DNA from: Hydrogenophaga palleronii_A
Lineage (GTDB): Bacteria > Pseudomonadota > Gammaproteobacteria > Burkholderiales > Burkholderiaceae_C
DNA length: 64,000 nucleotides
Assembly (NCBI RefSeq): GCF_031457455.1
Contig: NZ_JAVDWU010000012.1
Location: 62,001-126,000 of the forward strand
Direction: 5' to 3'
A program made the position numbers and the translations under genes. Of the stretch, positions 8,315 through 16,204 are shown in pieces. The notes beneath the pieces are model-generated. The model was not told the origin of the DNA. It searched no databases and saw only the letters and a list, made by a program, of their open reading frames with translations. Each line of letters begins with the position of its first letter. Within the stretch, counting starts at the first letter, position 1.

Positions 8315-10291
8315 ATGACCGAACTCCGCAACGTTGAAGCCGATCTGGCCCAGTTCCGCAACCGGGTGGTGGTGGCTGGGCTGGGGGTGCTGTTTGCTTT
8401 TGGGCTGGTGGCAGCTCGCATGTACTACCTGCAGGTGCAGCAGCACGACCGATTGCTGGCCCAAGCCGAGAGCAACCGCACGGCTGTGTTGCCGGTGGTG
8501 CCGAACCGCGGCGAGATTCTGGACCGTCACGGGCGCGTGTTGGCCACCAGCTTTTCTGCCTACACGCTGGAAATCAACCCCTCCCGGGTTGGCGACGTGG
8601 ACGCCACCATCGAAGCCCTGTCAGAAATTCTCGAGATTCCACCGCGGGATGTGCGCCGGTTCCGCCAGTTGCGTGCCGAGTCACGCCGTTTCGACTCCCT
8701 GCCCATTCGCACCCGCCTCACCGACGAGGAAGTGGCCCGTTTCACGGCCCAGCGCTACCGGTTCCCCGGGGTTGACGTGCGCGCCCGGCTGATCCGCCAC
8801 TACCCGAATGGCGAGGTGGCCAGCCACGTGATCGGCTACATCGGGCGCATCAACCAGCGTGAGAAGGAGCTGATCGAAGAATGGCCCGAGGAGGAACAGG
8901 CCAACTACCGGGGCACCGAGCACATCGGCAAGCTCGGCATTGAGCAGACCTACGAGAAGGAACTGCACGGCATCACCGGCTTCGAGCGGGTGGAGACATC
9001 GGCGGGTGGTCGGGCCGTGCGCCTGCTGGCCAACACCCCCGCCACGCCAGGCTCCAACCTGCGCCTGTCCATCGACATTCAACTGCAGAAGCTGATCGAG
9101 GACATGTTCGGTGAGCGGCGTGGCGCCCTGGTGGCGCTCGATCCGCGCAACGGGGAGGTGCTTGCCTTCGTGAGCAAGCCTACGTTCGATCCCAACCTGT
9201 TTGTTGAAGGCATCGATGTCGAGAGCTGGCGTGCCCTCAACGAATCGATCGAGAAGCCTTTGCTCAACCGCGCGCTTCGCGGCACCTACCCCCCGGGCTC
9301 CACCTACAAGCCGTTCATGTCGCTGGCGGCGCTCGAAACCGGTACGCGCTCGGCGAACACTCTGGTCAATGATCCGGGGTTCTGGATGTTCGGCAACCAC
9401 CGCTTTCGCAGCTATGGCAACCACGCCCTGGGCATGGTGGACATGCACCGGAGCATCGTGAAGTCCAGCAACACCTACTACTACTCGCTGGCCAACGAAA
9501 TGGGCGTGGACGCCATGCACGATTTCATGAAACCGCTGGGTTTCGGGCAGATCACCGGCATCGATCTGCGCGGTGAGTTGCGTGGCGTGCTGCCAAGCCA
9601 GGAATGGAAACGCAACGCTTACAAGCGGGCCGACCAGCAGCGCTGGTACCCCGGCGAGACCATTTCGCTGGGCATTGGCCAGGGCTACAACAGCTTCACC
9701 ATGCTGCAACTGGCCCACGCCATGACCACCCTGGCCGGAGGCGGCATGCGCCACACACCACGCCTGACCCTGGCCATCGAAGATGCGGTCACCCGCACCG
9801 CCCACCCACCCGAGGTGGCCCCTTCCGTGGACCTGGGATTCAAGCCCGATAACGTCCAGATCATTTTGAAGGCCATGCAGGGGGTCACCACCGAAGGCAC
9901 TTCGACCCGGGTGTTTGCCGGGGCCGGCTACAACAGCGGCGGCAAAACCGGCACGGCGCAAGCGGTCACCATCGGTCAGAAAGACCGCTACGACGCCAAG
10001 AAGCTGGAAGAGCATCAGCGCGATCACTCGCTCTACATCGCTTTTGCACCCGTGGAGGCGCCGCGCGTGGCGCTGGCGGTGGTGGTGGAGAACTCGGGCT
10101 TCGGGGCAGCCCACGCCGCACCGATCGCAAGGCGCGTGTTCGATTACCTGCTGCTGGACCAGTACCCCAACGCCCAGGACCTGGCCGCGGTACAGCGGGG
10201 CGAGGCCAGCGCCCCCATCGGCACGCCGCTCAAGGCGAGCGCGTTGCCGTGGCCACCGGAGCCCCTGTCTTCACCCGCCACGGCCCCCTAG
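8315..10291 (+). CDS. mrdA: Penicillin-binding protein 2 (elongation transpeptidase)
   Basis: Class B PBP that cross-links peptidoglycan during cell elongation, anchored in the inner membrane. The 658 residues have one membrane span at about 15-36, a dimerisation domain, and the transpeptidase motifs STYK (Ser329), SSN (Ser384) and KTGT (Lys544). I chose ATG 8315 (MTELRNVE) because GGGAAG precedes it; the frame extends upstream with an ATG at 8300 that is also possible. It is separated from mreD by 285 bp. No rodA follows. Confidence 0.95.
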   Translation: MTELRNVEADLAQFRNRVVVAGLGVLFAFGLVAARMYYLQVQQHDRLLAQAESNRTAVLPVVPNRGEILDRHGRVLATSFSAYTLEINPSRVGDVDATIEALSEILEIPPRDVRRFRQLRAESRRFDSLPIRTRLTDEEVARFTAQRYRFPGVDVRARLIRHYPNGEVASHVIGYIGRINQREKELIEEWPEEEQANYRGTEHIGKLGIEQTYEKELHGITGFERVETSAGGRAVRLLANTPATPGSNLRLSIDIQLQKLIEDMFGERRGALVALDPRNGEVLAFVSKPTFDPNLFVEGIDVESWRALNESIEKPLLNRALRGTYPPGSTYKPFMSLAALETGTRSANTLVNDPGFWMFGNHRFRSYGNHALGMVDMHRSIVKSSNTYYYSLANEMGVDAMHDFMKPLGFGQITGIDLRGELRGVLPSQEWKRNAYKRADQQRWYPGETISLGIGQGYNSFTMLQLAHAMTTLAGGGMRHTPRLTLAIEDAVTRTAHPPEVAPSVDLGFKPDNVQIILKAMQGVTTEGTSTRVFAGAGYNSGGKTGTAQAVTIGQKDRYDAKKLEEHQRDHSLYIAFAPVEAPRVALAVVVENSGFGAAHAAPIARRVFDYLLLDQYPNAQDLAAVQRGEASAPIGTPLKASALPWPPEPLSSPATAP

Positions 10292-10395
10292 GCGCCTGGG
10301 GGAAGCGGCCCACCGGCCACCAATTTTCTTAGCGGTTGAAACCGTCGCGGGCCTCGTCCGACATGGGCGCGCACGCCTGATGCTCCATTAGATGT

Positions 10396-10449
10396 ACTTA
10401 TAAAAATACAAGTTCAGATGTGTCACGGCTAAAATTAGGGTTAACCCTA
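10396..10449 (+). promoter_or_regulatory. AT-rich promoter region with 14-bp perfect palindrome
   Basis: Upstream of the small gene at 10462. TAGGGTTAACCCTA at 10436-10449 is a perfect palindrome and directly follows a -10-like TAAAAT (10430-10435). A near-palindrome ACTTATA/TACAAGT lies at 10396-10413. The position suggests an operator over the transcription start; this is inference from geometry. Confidence 0.5.
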
Positions 10450-10461
10450 GGTCAACACATC

Positions 10462-10665
10462 ATGAATACCCTCTTCCCTGCCCTCGTCGCAGTCCTCTCC
10501 CGCACGGCGCTCGCCGTCCGCAACCTGTTTCAACCCGCAGCGCAAGGCGCCAGCGCCGGCCTTGAGGCCTACCTCAGCACGGCCACTTCCCTGCATCAGC
10601 TGGAAGACATGCAGCGCCGCTGGGACCGCGACCACCGTGGGAACCACAGCTTCGGCACTTACTGA
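10462..10665 (+). CDS. Small DUF3563-like protein
   Basis: A 67-residue product of unknown role. The C-terminal half (YLSTATSLHQLEDMQRRWDR) resembles the short DUF3563 pattern, in which a YL.....L..LE..MR helix recurs; I recognise it only by eye. There is no signal peptide; the N-terminal 20 residues are hydrophobic and amphipathic. I chose ATG 10462, 12 bp after the palindrome. It sits 12 bp upstream of another small gene, probably in one transcript. Confidence 0.6.
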   Translation: MNTLFPALVAVLSRTALAVRNLFQPAAQGASAGLEAYLSTATSLHQLEDMQRRWDRDHRGNHSFGTY

Positions 10666-10677
10666 TTGGAGCACCCC

Positions 10678-10872
10678 ATGTTCAAACTGATTCGATCCTT
10701 CTTCCAGACCCCCAGGTTCATTGCCGGCGTGCGCGTCAACCGCTTCTACCGCGGCAGCATTGACCGCGTGGACGGACGCGTGCTGGCCCACACCGCCGAC
10801 GGCGTGCTCGTGGAATGGCCCCGTTTCGGCACCGGCTGGGAAAGCCCGCAGACGCTCTGCCAGCAGGTGTAA
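10678..10872 (+). CDS. Small basic protein of unknown function
   Basis: A 64-residue, basic product with no recognised domain. After an N-terminal amphipathic helix (MFKLIRSFFQ) the rest looks beta-rich (GVRVNRFYRGSIDRVDGRVLAHT), perhaps a small SH3-like or KOW-like barrel; that is only a guess. ATG 10678 is preceded by GGAG at 10668-10671, better than a TTG twelve bases upstream. It follows the previous small gene by 12 bp and is convergent with the TauE-like gene. Confidence 0.6.
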   Translation: MFKLIRSFFQTPRFIAGVRVNRFYRGSIDRVDGRVLAHTADGVLVEWPRFGTGWESPQTLCQQV

Positions 10873-10881
10873 CCCCCGGGG

Positions 10882-11640
10882 TCACCTCATCCACCCGTCG
10901 TAGGTGGTCTTGAGGATGAGTGCGCTGACCACCACAATGAACACGCTGCGCACAAAGCCGCTGCCGTGTTTGAGGGCCAGCCGGGTGCCGACCAGGCTGC
11001 CCGCCACGTTGGCCACGGCCATCACCACCACAAAGTGCCACCAAACATGGCCTTTCCAGGCAAACAGCATCAGCGCTGCCAGATTGGATGTGGTGTTAAG
11101 CAGCTTGGCGCTGGCACTGGCGTGCAGGAAGTCGTAGCCGAGCCAGCGCACGAACAGGAACACGAAGAAACTGCCAGTGCCCGGGCCAAAGAAGCCGTCG
11201 TAAAACCCGATGGTGACGCCGAGCACGCTGGCAGCGAGGGCCTCGCGCGGGCCTTCAAAGCGGGGCAAGTGGTGGCGACCTAGGTCCTTGCGGGCCAGGG
11301 TGTAGGCCAGCACGCCCAGCAGCACCAGCGGCAGCACGCGGCGCAAAAAGTCCGGTGATATCTGGGTCACGGTCCAGGCGCCGACCATGGAGCCCGCAAA
11401 ACACACGCCGGCGGCTGGCAGCAAGGCCCGCCAGGGCAACGCCACACGGCGGGCGAACTGCAGCGTGGCCGCCGCTGTGCCCCAGATGGACGCCCCCTTG
11501 TTGACGCCGAACAGCGTGGCCGGGTGGGTGTTGGGAAAAACAGCAAAAAGCGCCGGCACCAGGATCAGGCCGCCTCCTCCAACGATCGAGTCCACAAAAC
11601 CGGCCAGAAGAGAAGCGAGGGTGACGAGCAGCAAATCCAT
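10882..11640 (-). CDS. Sulfite exporter TauE/SafE family permease
   Basis: Integral membrane protein of the TauE/SafE (DUF81) family, whose members export sulfite, sulfoacetate or other organic anions; the substrate here cannot be told. The 252 residues have about eight hydrophobic spans and two family repeats, with GFVDSIVGGGGLILVPAL near the N-terminus and GFYDGFFGPGTGSF opening the second half. It stands alone. A minus-strand terminator lies 86 bp upstream of its start, so its promoter should lie between 11641 and 11725. Confidence 0.88.
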   Translation of the reverse strand: MDLLLVTLASLLAGFVDSIVGGGGLILVPALFAVFPNTHPATLFGVNKGASIWGTAAATLQFARRVALPWRALLPAAGVCFAGSMVGAWTVTQISPDFLRRVLPLVLLGVLAYTLARKDLGRHHLPRFEGPREALAASVLGVTIGFYDGFFGPGTGSFFVFLFVRWLGYDFLHASASAKLLNTTSNLAALMLFAWKGHVWWHFVVVMAVANVAGSLVGTRLALKHGSGFVRSVFIVVVSALILKTTYDGWMR

Positions 11641-11725
11641 CGGGGGATTGTCGCCTTGGGCGGAGGGGCTCCGAGCCGACCATGCAGGTCATGCAAAAGG
11701 CGCACACCTGCGCAGAGCAAAAAAA

Positions 11726-11747
11726 AGCCAACCCCGAAGGGTTGGCT
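11726..11747 (-). terminator. Intrinsic terminator on minus strand, upstream of the TauE gene
   Basis: Perfect 9-bp stem AGCCAACCC/GGGTTGGCT with a four-base loop, followed on the minus strand by eight U residues (11726-11719). No minus-strand gene is upstream of it; amtB starts on the other strand at 11966. It may end a small RNA or act as an attenuator for the TauE gene. The rest of 11641-11965 holds the amtB regulatory sites described separately. Confidence 0.8.
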
Positions 11748-11828
11748 GTTGATCTCTGGCATCTCTGGGGACGCTGAAACAGGTTGTTCTGGTTGGACTG
11801 GGTTGTCTCCTCGGTCCCCCGCGGTCAC

Positions 11829-11886
11829 CAGCGCAGTGCGCTGTTTGCGAGTGCATGCACTGTATCTGCTCGCACCAGCGCTGTGC
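11829..11886 (+). promoter_or_regulatory. NtrC-type enhancer region of amtB
   Basis: GCAC-N7-GTGC at 11872-11886 matches the NtrC site layout, 30 bp before the sigma-54 element. Two more palindromes lie upstream: AGTGCATGCACT at 11850-11861, and a 15-bp CAGCGCA/TGCGCTG at 11829-11843. All three share the GTGC/GCAC core, which suggests cooperative binding by phosphorylated NtrC. Confidence 0.65.
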
Positions 11887-11916
11887 ATTCGGGCTTTCCC
11901 TCGGTCGGGACAACCC

Positions 11917-11933
11917 TTGGCACAGGAAATGCA
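11917..11933 (+). promoter_or_regulatory. Sigma-54 promoter of amtB
   Basis: TTGGCAC-N5-ATGCA, with GG at 11919-11920 and GC at 11931-11932, the spacing required for -24/-12 promoters. It differs from the consensus YTGGCACGrNNNTTGCW at two positions. Transcription would start near 11944, about 22 bases before the amtB ATG. Confidence 0.8.
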
Positions 11934-11965
11934 CTGGCCTGTCTGTCGTTGGCTGAGGTAACAAA

Positions 11966-13321
11966 ATGCACCAAAACCGCTGGTTCCCCGTGGGCGTAGC
12001 GAGCGCGCCCGCCTTTCTGATGTCCCCCAATCTGTGGGCACAAACGGCCCCAGCCGAGGCTGCACCGCTGACTGCACCAGGGCTGGTGGCCACCGGTGCG
12101 CTGCAGGGCGCCGACACCGCATGGCTGATGGTGAGCACCGCGCTGGTGCTGCTCATGACCCTGCCAGGGATCGCCCTGTTCTACGGCGGCATGGTGCGCC
12201 GCTTCAACGTCATCAACACCATGGCCAGCGTGGTCGGCATTGCAGCGGTGGTGAGCCTGTTGTGGTTTGCGCTGGCCTACTCGCTGGCCTTCACGCCGGG
12301 CTACGGTGGTCTGAGCGGCTTCTTGGGCGGCGTGGAGCGCATGGGCTTTTCGGGGCTGGACTACCTGGGCAGCACGGGTCAGGTGGCAGTGAGTCATATT
12401 GCCCAGCACCTGCCCGAATCGGTGTTTGCCATGTTCCAACTCACGTTTGCCATCATCACCTGCGCGCTGGTGGTGGGTGCCCTGGTGGAGCGCATGCACT
12501 TCGGTGCGCTGCTGCTGTTTGCCAGCCTGTGGCTGGTGCTGGTGTACGCACCGGTGGCGCATTGGGTGTGGGAACCGGGCGGCTGGCTGGCCCAGCTGGG
12601 CGCGCTGGACTTTGCCGGTGGCGCGGTGGTGCACATCAACGCAGGCGCCGCAGCGCTGGTCTGTGCCTACGCCTTGGGACCACGCGAAGGCTACGGCCGA
12701 GAACCCTTCATTCCGTACAACCTGGGCATGACCATGGCCGGTACCGGCCTGCTGTGGGTGGGCTGGTTCGGCTTCAACGGCGGCTCCGCACTCGCGGCAG
12801 ACGGCCGGGCCGGCCTGGCCATTGTGGTGACACACATCGCTGCAGCAGCTGGTGCCGTTTCATGGATGGCAGCGGAATGGCTCGCGCGCAAGCGCGCCTC
12901 GCTGCTGGGCCTGTGTTCCGGCGTGGTGGCGGGGCTGGTGGCGATCACGCCAGCGGCGGGCTTTGTCACGCTGCGCGGCGCGCTGGTCATTGGCCTGGTG
13001 GCGGGCGCGGCCTGCTACTGGGGCGCCACCGTGCTCAAGCGCAAGCTGCGTGCCGACGATTCGCTCGATGTGTTCGGTGTGCACGGCGTGGGTGGCCTGG
13101 TGGGTGCGCTGCTCACGGGTTTGCTGGCCGACCCCGCGATCTCTGGCGTGGAAGCCAGCATGCTGGCCCAGGTTGTTGCCTGCGTGGCGGTGCTGGCCTA
13201 CAGCCTGGTGATGACGGCGCTGGTGCTGTGGATCACCTCGCGTGTCACGCGTCTGCGGGTGCGCGAAGTGGAAGAACGCACCGGACTGGACCTGGCGTTG
13301 CACAACGAAAGCCTGAATTGA
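11966..13321 (+). CDS. amtB: Ammonium transporter
   Basis: Amt/MEP/Rh-family channel conducting ammonium into the cell. The 451 residues include an N-terminal signal-like segment ending near LWAQT, then eleven membrane spans. The twin pore histidines are His223 (GAVVHINAG) and His373 (VFGVHGVGG). The short cytoplasmic tail ends EVEERTGLDLALHNESLN, as in Amt proteins regulated by GlnK, but no glnK lies beside it. GAGG precedes ATG 11966. The sigma-54 promoter and NtrC-type site upstream indicate induction under nitrogen limitation. Confidence 0.96.
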   Translation: MHQNRWFPVGVASAPAFLMSPNLWAQTAPAEAAPLTAPGLVATGALQGADTAWLMVSTALVLLMTLPGIALFYGGMVRRFNVINTMASVVGIAAVVSLLWFALAYSLAFTPGYGGLSGFLGGVERMGFSGLDYLGSTGQVAVSHIAQHLPESVFAMFQLTFAIITCALVVGALVERMHFGALLLFASLWLVLVYAPVAHWVWEPGGWLAQLGALDFAGGAVVHINAGAAALVCAYALGPREGYGREPFIPYNLGMTMAGTGLLWVGWFGFNGGSALAADGRAGLAIVVTHIAAAAGAVSWMAAEWLARKRASLLGLCSGVVAGLVAITPAAGFVTLRGALVIGLVAGAACYWGATVLKRKLRADDSLDVFGVHGVGGLVGALLTGLLADPAISGVEASMLAQVVACVAVLAYSLVMTALVLWITSRVTRLRVREVEERTGLDLALHNESLN

Positions 13322-13370
13322 CCCCCCTGCGCGCCTGCGGCGCCTCCCCCCTCAATGGGGGGACGCACCC
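13322..13370 (+). repeat. Dispersed intergenic GC repeat, copy 4 (short)
   Basis: The repeat's CCCCCC run starts immediately after the amtB TGA stop. It keeps the first stem (GCGCCTGCGGCGC) and the CCCCCCTCAATGGGGGG hairpin, but lacks the terminal GGCCCGGCGAAGCCGG hairpin. Confidence 0.7.
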
Positions 13371-13461
13371 AGAGGACTGGCAGAGCCAGATCCTCGGCTG
13401 CCCTGGATGGGCGGAATGGCATGCGACCCGTCCTTGACGATGCTTGAATGAAGAGGTTGTC

Positions 13462-13908
13462 ATGAGCACCACGAACGATCTGTTTGCCATTGCGGCGCAT
13501 CTGCATGTGGTCTTGCGCCGCAAGACCGGCCGGGTGACGGACACCGAGTGGATGGCGACCAACGCGGAGTACGCCGCCGCCATGGTCGCGTACGCACGCG
13601 CACAGGCGGCGAGCGAAGGGCACACCGAACTGCTGCCACTGGCCGACAAGCTCGAGGCGCTGATTCCTTCAATGAGCACGGTGCCCCGCAAGCCACTGCT
13701 GCAGGCGGCGGCCGACAAGCTGCGCAGCGGACAGACCGCACCTGCCTCCGCCCCGATTGCAGCGCCCGCCCCTTCGCGTCGCAGCGGCTTCGCCGACTCG
13801 GTCCCCGCCAGCGGCTTCCTGGAATCGACGCTTTCGTCGGTGTTTGGCTCCGCGAAAAAACCGGAAGACGACGAGCCGGGTTTGCGCTACGTGGGCGGAA
13901 TTCGATAA
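13462..13908 (+). CDS. Hypothetical protein
   Basis: I do not recognise this 148-residue product. The first ~80 residues look helical (TNDLFAIAAHLHVVLRRKTGRVTDTEWM and on), then an Ala/Pro-rich linker at about 90-115 leads to a C-terminal segment SVFGSAKKPEDDEPGLRYVGG. No signal peptide or membrane span. ATG 13462 with AGAGG upstream is preferred over ATG 13444. It follows amtB by 140 bp and is convergent with the GMC oxidoreductase; a repeat lies between them. Confidence 0.65.
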   Translation: MSTTNDLFAIAAHLHVVLRRKTGRVTDTEWMATNAEYAAAMVAYARAQAASEGHTELLPLADKLEALIPSMSTVPRKPLLQAAADKLRSGQTAPASAPIAAPAPSRRSGFADSVPASGFLESTLSSVFGSAKKPEDDEPGLRYVGGIR

Positions 13909-13980
13909 ATCCATACAAAGCAGCCTCAACCCGGCCGCCTTGGCAGCAAGTCATCCGGAGGCGATGACTTGTACCAGTGA

Positions 13981-14058
13981 CACCGAGGAACCGGCTTCGC
14001 CGGGCCTCAGGTGTCGCCCCCCTTCAGGGGGGTGGCGCCGAAGGCGACGCGGGGGGTG
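13981..14058 (-). repeat. Dispersed intergenic GC repeat, copy 5 (overlaps gene end)
   Basis: Full-length copy with the GGCCCGGCGAAGCCGGTTCC hairpin, the CCCCCCTGAAGGGGGG hairpin and a CCCCCCGCGTCGCCTTCGGCG start, read on the minus strand. Its first ~35 bases lie inside the reading frame of the GMC oxidoreductase, whose stop codon is the TGA in the loop of the C/G hairpin. Confidence 0.85.
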
Positions 14059-15709
14059 CTGTCAAGATCCACCGCGCCGCCTTCTCCGCAATCATCAACG
14101 TGGGGCTGTTGGTGTTGCCGCTGGTGATGGTGGGCATCACGCCCGCGTCCACCACGCGCAGGCCAGCCACGCCGCGCACGCGCAGGCGGCTGTCGACCAC
14201 GGCCATGCCGTCGTCAGCGCGGCCCATGCGGGTGGTGCCCACCGGGTGGAAGATGGTGCTGGCAATGTCGCCGGCCAGGCGGGCGAGTTCTTCGTCGGTC
14301 TGGAATTGCACGCCGGGCTTGAATTCTTCCGGTTTGTACCTCGCCAGCGCGGGCTGGGCGACGATGCGCCGCGTCACGCGCAGGCTCTCGGCAGCGACGT
14401 GTCGGTCTTCGTCGGTGCTGAGGTAACACGGGGCGATGGCGGGGGCGTCGGCCGCGCGCGCCGTCTTGATGCGCACATGGCCCCGGCTGGTGGGGTTGAG
14501 GTTGCACACGCTGGCGGTGAAGGCCGGGAAAGCGTGCAGCGGTTCTCCGAAGGCTTCCAGGCTGAGCGGCTGCACGTGGTATTCCAGGTTCGGCCACGGC
14601 TGCGAAGGATCGCTGCGGGTGAAGGCGCCGAGCTGGCTGGGCGCCATGCTCATGGGGCCGCTGCGCTTGAGCACGTATTCCAGGCCGATGCTGGCCTTGC
14701 CCCAGATGGAGCTGGTCAGGGCATTGAGCGTTTTGGCGCCGGTGACCTTGTAGACCGAGCGGATCTGCAGGTGGTCTTGCAGGTTCTCGCCCACGCCCAG
14801 CAGGTTGTGTTGCACCGGCACGCCAATCTGGTTCAGCAGCGCGGCCGGGCCGATGCCGGAGAGCTGCAGGATCTGTGGCGAACCAATGGCGCCGGCACTG
14901 AGCACCACTTCGCGGCTGGCCTGCGCCTGCACGGTCTGGCCGCCGCGCAGCACTTCGGCGCCGGTGCATCGCAGTTGGCCACTGGCGTCGCGCGTCAGGG
15001 TCAGCTTCTGTACGTGCGTTTCGGTCCACACCGTGAGGTTGGGCCGGTGCTGCACAGGTCGCAAAAAGGCCTTCGACGCGTTCCAGCGCCAGCCGGCTTT
15101 CTGGTTCACTTCGAAGTAGCCCACGCCTTCGTTGTTGCCGGTATTGAAGTCGGTGGTGGCCGGTATGCCGGCTTCTTGCGCGGCCTGGGCGAAGGCGTCG
15201 AGCACGTCCCAGCGCAGGCGCTGTTTCTCTACCCGCCATTCACCGCCGCCGCCCTGGCGGCGGTTGCCGTGCAGGGCGGCGAAGGCCGGGTCGGCCGCAG
15301 CGTCGAGCCGGTAATGGTCTTCGTGCGCCTTGAAGTCTTTCAGGCAGCTGTCCCAGCGCCAGTCGTCGTCACCTGTGAGGCTGGCCCACTGGTCGTAGTC
15401 GCGCGACTGGCCGCGCATGTAGATCATGCCGTTGATGCTCGAACAGCCGCCCAGCGTTTTGCCGCGCGGGTAGCGCAGCTTGCGGCCGTTGAGGCCGGCG
15501 TCGGCTTCGGTCTGGTAGAGCCAGTCTGTGCGCGGGTTGCCGATGCAGTACAGGTAGCCCACCGGAATGTGGATCCAGTGGTAGTCGTCCTTGCGGCCGG
15601 CTTCGATCAACAGCACGCGCCGCTTCGGGTCTGTGCTGAGGCGGTTGGCGAGCAGGCAGCCGGCGGTACCGGCGCCGATGACGATGTAATCAAAGGTGGT
15701 GTGGCTCAT
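14024..15709 (-). CDS. GMC family FAD-dependent oxidoreductase (choline dehydrogenase-like)
   Basis: Glucose-methanol-choline oxidoreductase; oxidises an alcohol with FAD, probably as a dehydrogenase; the substrate is not evident. The 561 residues carry the FAD-binding GAGTAG at 12-17, the GGCSSINGM signature in the N-terminal third, and IFHPVGTTRMG plus SGNTNSPTLMIAEKAA near the C-terminus with the active-site His and Asn. The last 12 residues (TAPPASPSAPPP) are encoded by a dispersed repeat and have no counterpart I know in the family. A DUF2007 gene sits 19 bp upstream on the same strand. Confidence 0.9.
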   Translation of the reverse strand: MSHTTFDYIVIGAGTAGCLLANRLSTDPKRRVLLIEAGRKDDYHWIHIPVGYLYCIGNPRTDWLYQTEADAGLNGRKLRYPRGKTLGGCSSINGMIYMRGQSRDYDQWASLTGDDDWRWDSCLKDFKAHEDHYRLDAAADPAFAALHGNRRQGGGGEWRVEKQRLRWDVLDAFAQAAQEAGIPATTDFNTGNNEGVGYFEVNQKAGWRWNASKAFLRPVQHRPNLTVWTETHVQKLTLTRDASGQLRCTGAEVLRGGQTVQAQASREVVLSAGAIGSPQILQLSGIGPAALLNQIGVPVQHNLLGVGENLQDHLQIRSVYKVTGAKTLNALTSSIWGKASIGLEYVLKRSGPMSMAPSQLGAFTRSDPSQPWPNLEYHVQPLSLEAFGEPLHAFPAFTASVCNLNPTSRGHVRIKTARAADAPAIAPCYLSTDEDRHVAAESLRVTRRIVAQPALARYKPEEFKPGVQFQTDEELARLAGDIASTIFHPVGTTRMGRADDGMAVVDSRLRVRGVAGLRVVDAGVMPTITSGNTNSPTLMIAEKAARWILTAPPASPSAPPP

Positions 15710-15728
15710 GGGCTGTTTTTCTGGGGAT

Positions 15729-16013
15729 TCAGGCGGGAGGAAGTTCGTCGTCGGGCAGGCTGTAGTCGCCGCGCTGGTAGGCCGCCATCACCGCTTCGGC
15801 GTCGGCCACACGGCGTGCGGGCACCAGCACGCGCACCTGGATGGCGCCGGCCAGCAGGCTGTGCGTCTGCACCAGGTGGGCATCGGCCACCACGGCGGGC
15901 ACGCCGCCGGCCTGCAGGCAGCCGCGCAGCAGGTAGGCCTCTGTGGGATTGAAGAACGTGGCCAGCGTCTGCCAGTCGCCGTCTTCAGGGTCGTAGGGGC
16001 TGTCGCCGTGCAT
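15729..16013 (-). CDS. DUF2007 domain protein
   Basis: A 94-residue protein of the DUF2007 type (putative signal-transducing protein; PII-like fold in known members). The family pattern is visible in TFFNPTEAYLLRGCLQAGGVPAVVADAH and in the closing VRVLVPARRVADAEAVM. No signal peptide. It lies upstream of the GMC oxidoreductase on the same strand with a 19-bp gap, so the two are probably co-transcribed. It is divergent from the LysR gene at 16205. Confidence 0.8.
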   Translation of the reverse strand: MHGDSPYDPEDGDWQTLATFFNPTEAYLLRGCLQAGGVPAVVADAHLVQTHSLLAGAIQVRVLVPARRVADAEAVMAAYQRGDYSLPDDELPPA

Positions 16014-16204
16014 GGTGGTGGGCCCGGCCGATCAACGCGGCGCACGCGTGGCCCGGCGGTGGGGCAGCGTATTTGCTGAGCTGATGGTGGGCGGGTGGGG
16101 CATGGAGCGCAGTCTGCCGCGTTGGCGCGCAGAAATCCAATGAAATCGGCTGAACAGGGGTATAAGCACGGCAAATAACGCTTCACGCTTTTTGCCGACC
16201 TGCC

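Noticed and set aside
11726..11747. Terminator for a plus-strand transcript
   Set aside because: On the plus strand the hairpin is followed by GTTGATCT rather than a U run; only the minus strand has the U tail.
11825..12835. Long minus-strand open frame across amtB
   Set aside because: It is the complement of a well-supported ammonium transporter gene; composition is His/Gln-rich as expected for a shadow frame in GC-rich DNA.
13757..15952. 731-codon plus-strand frame opposite the GMC gene
   Set aside because: Its translation has no domain sense, and it crosses the end of a supported gene and the repeat copy.
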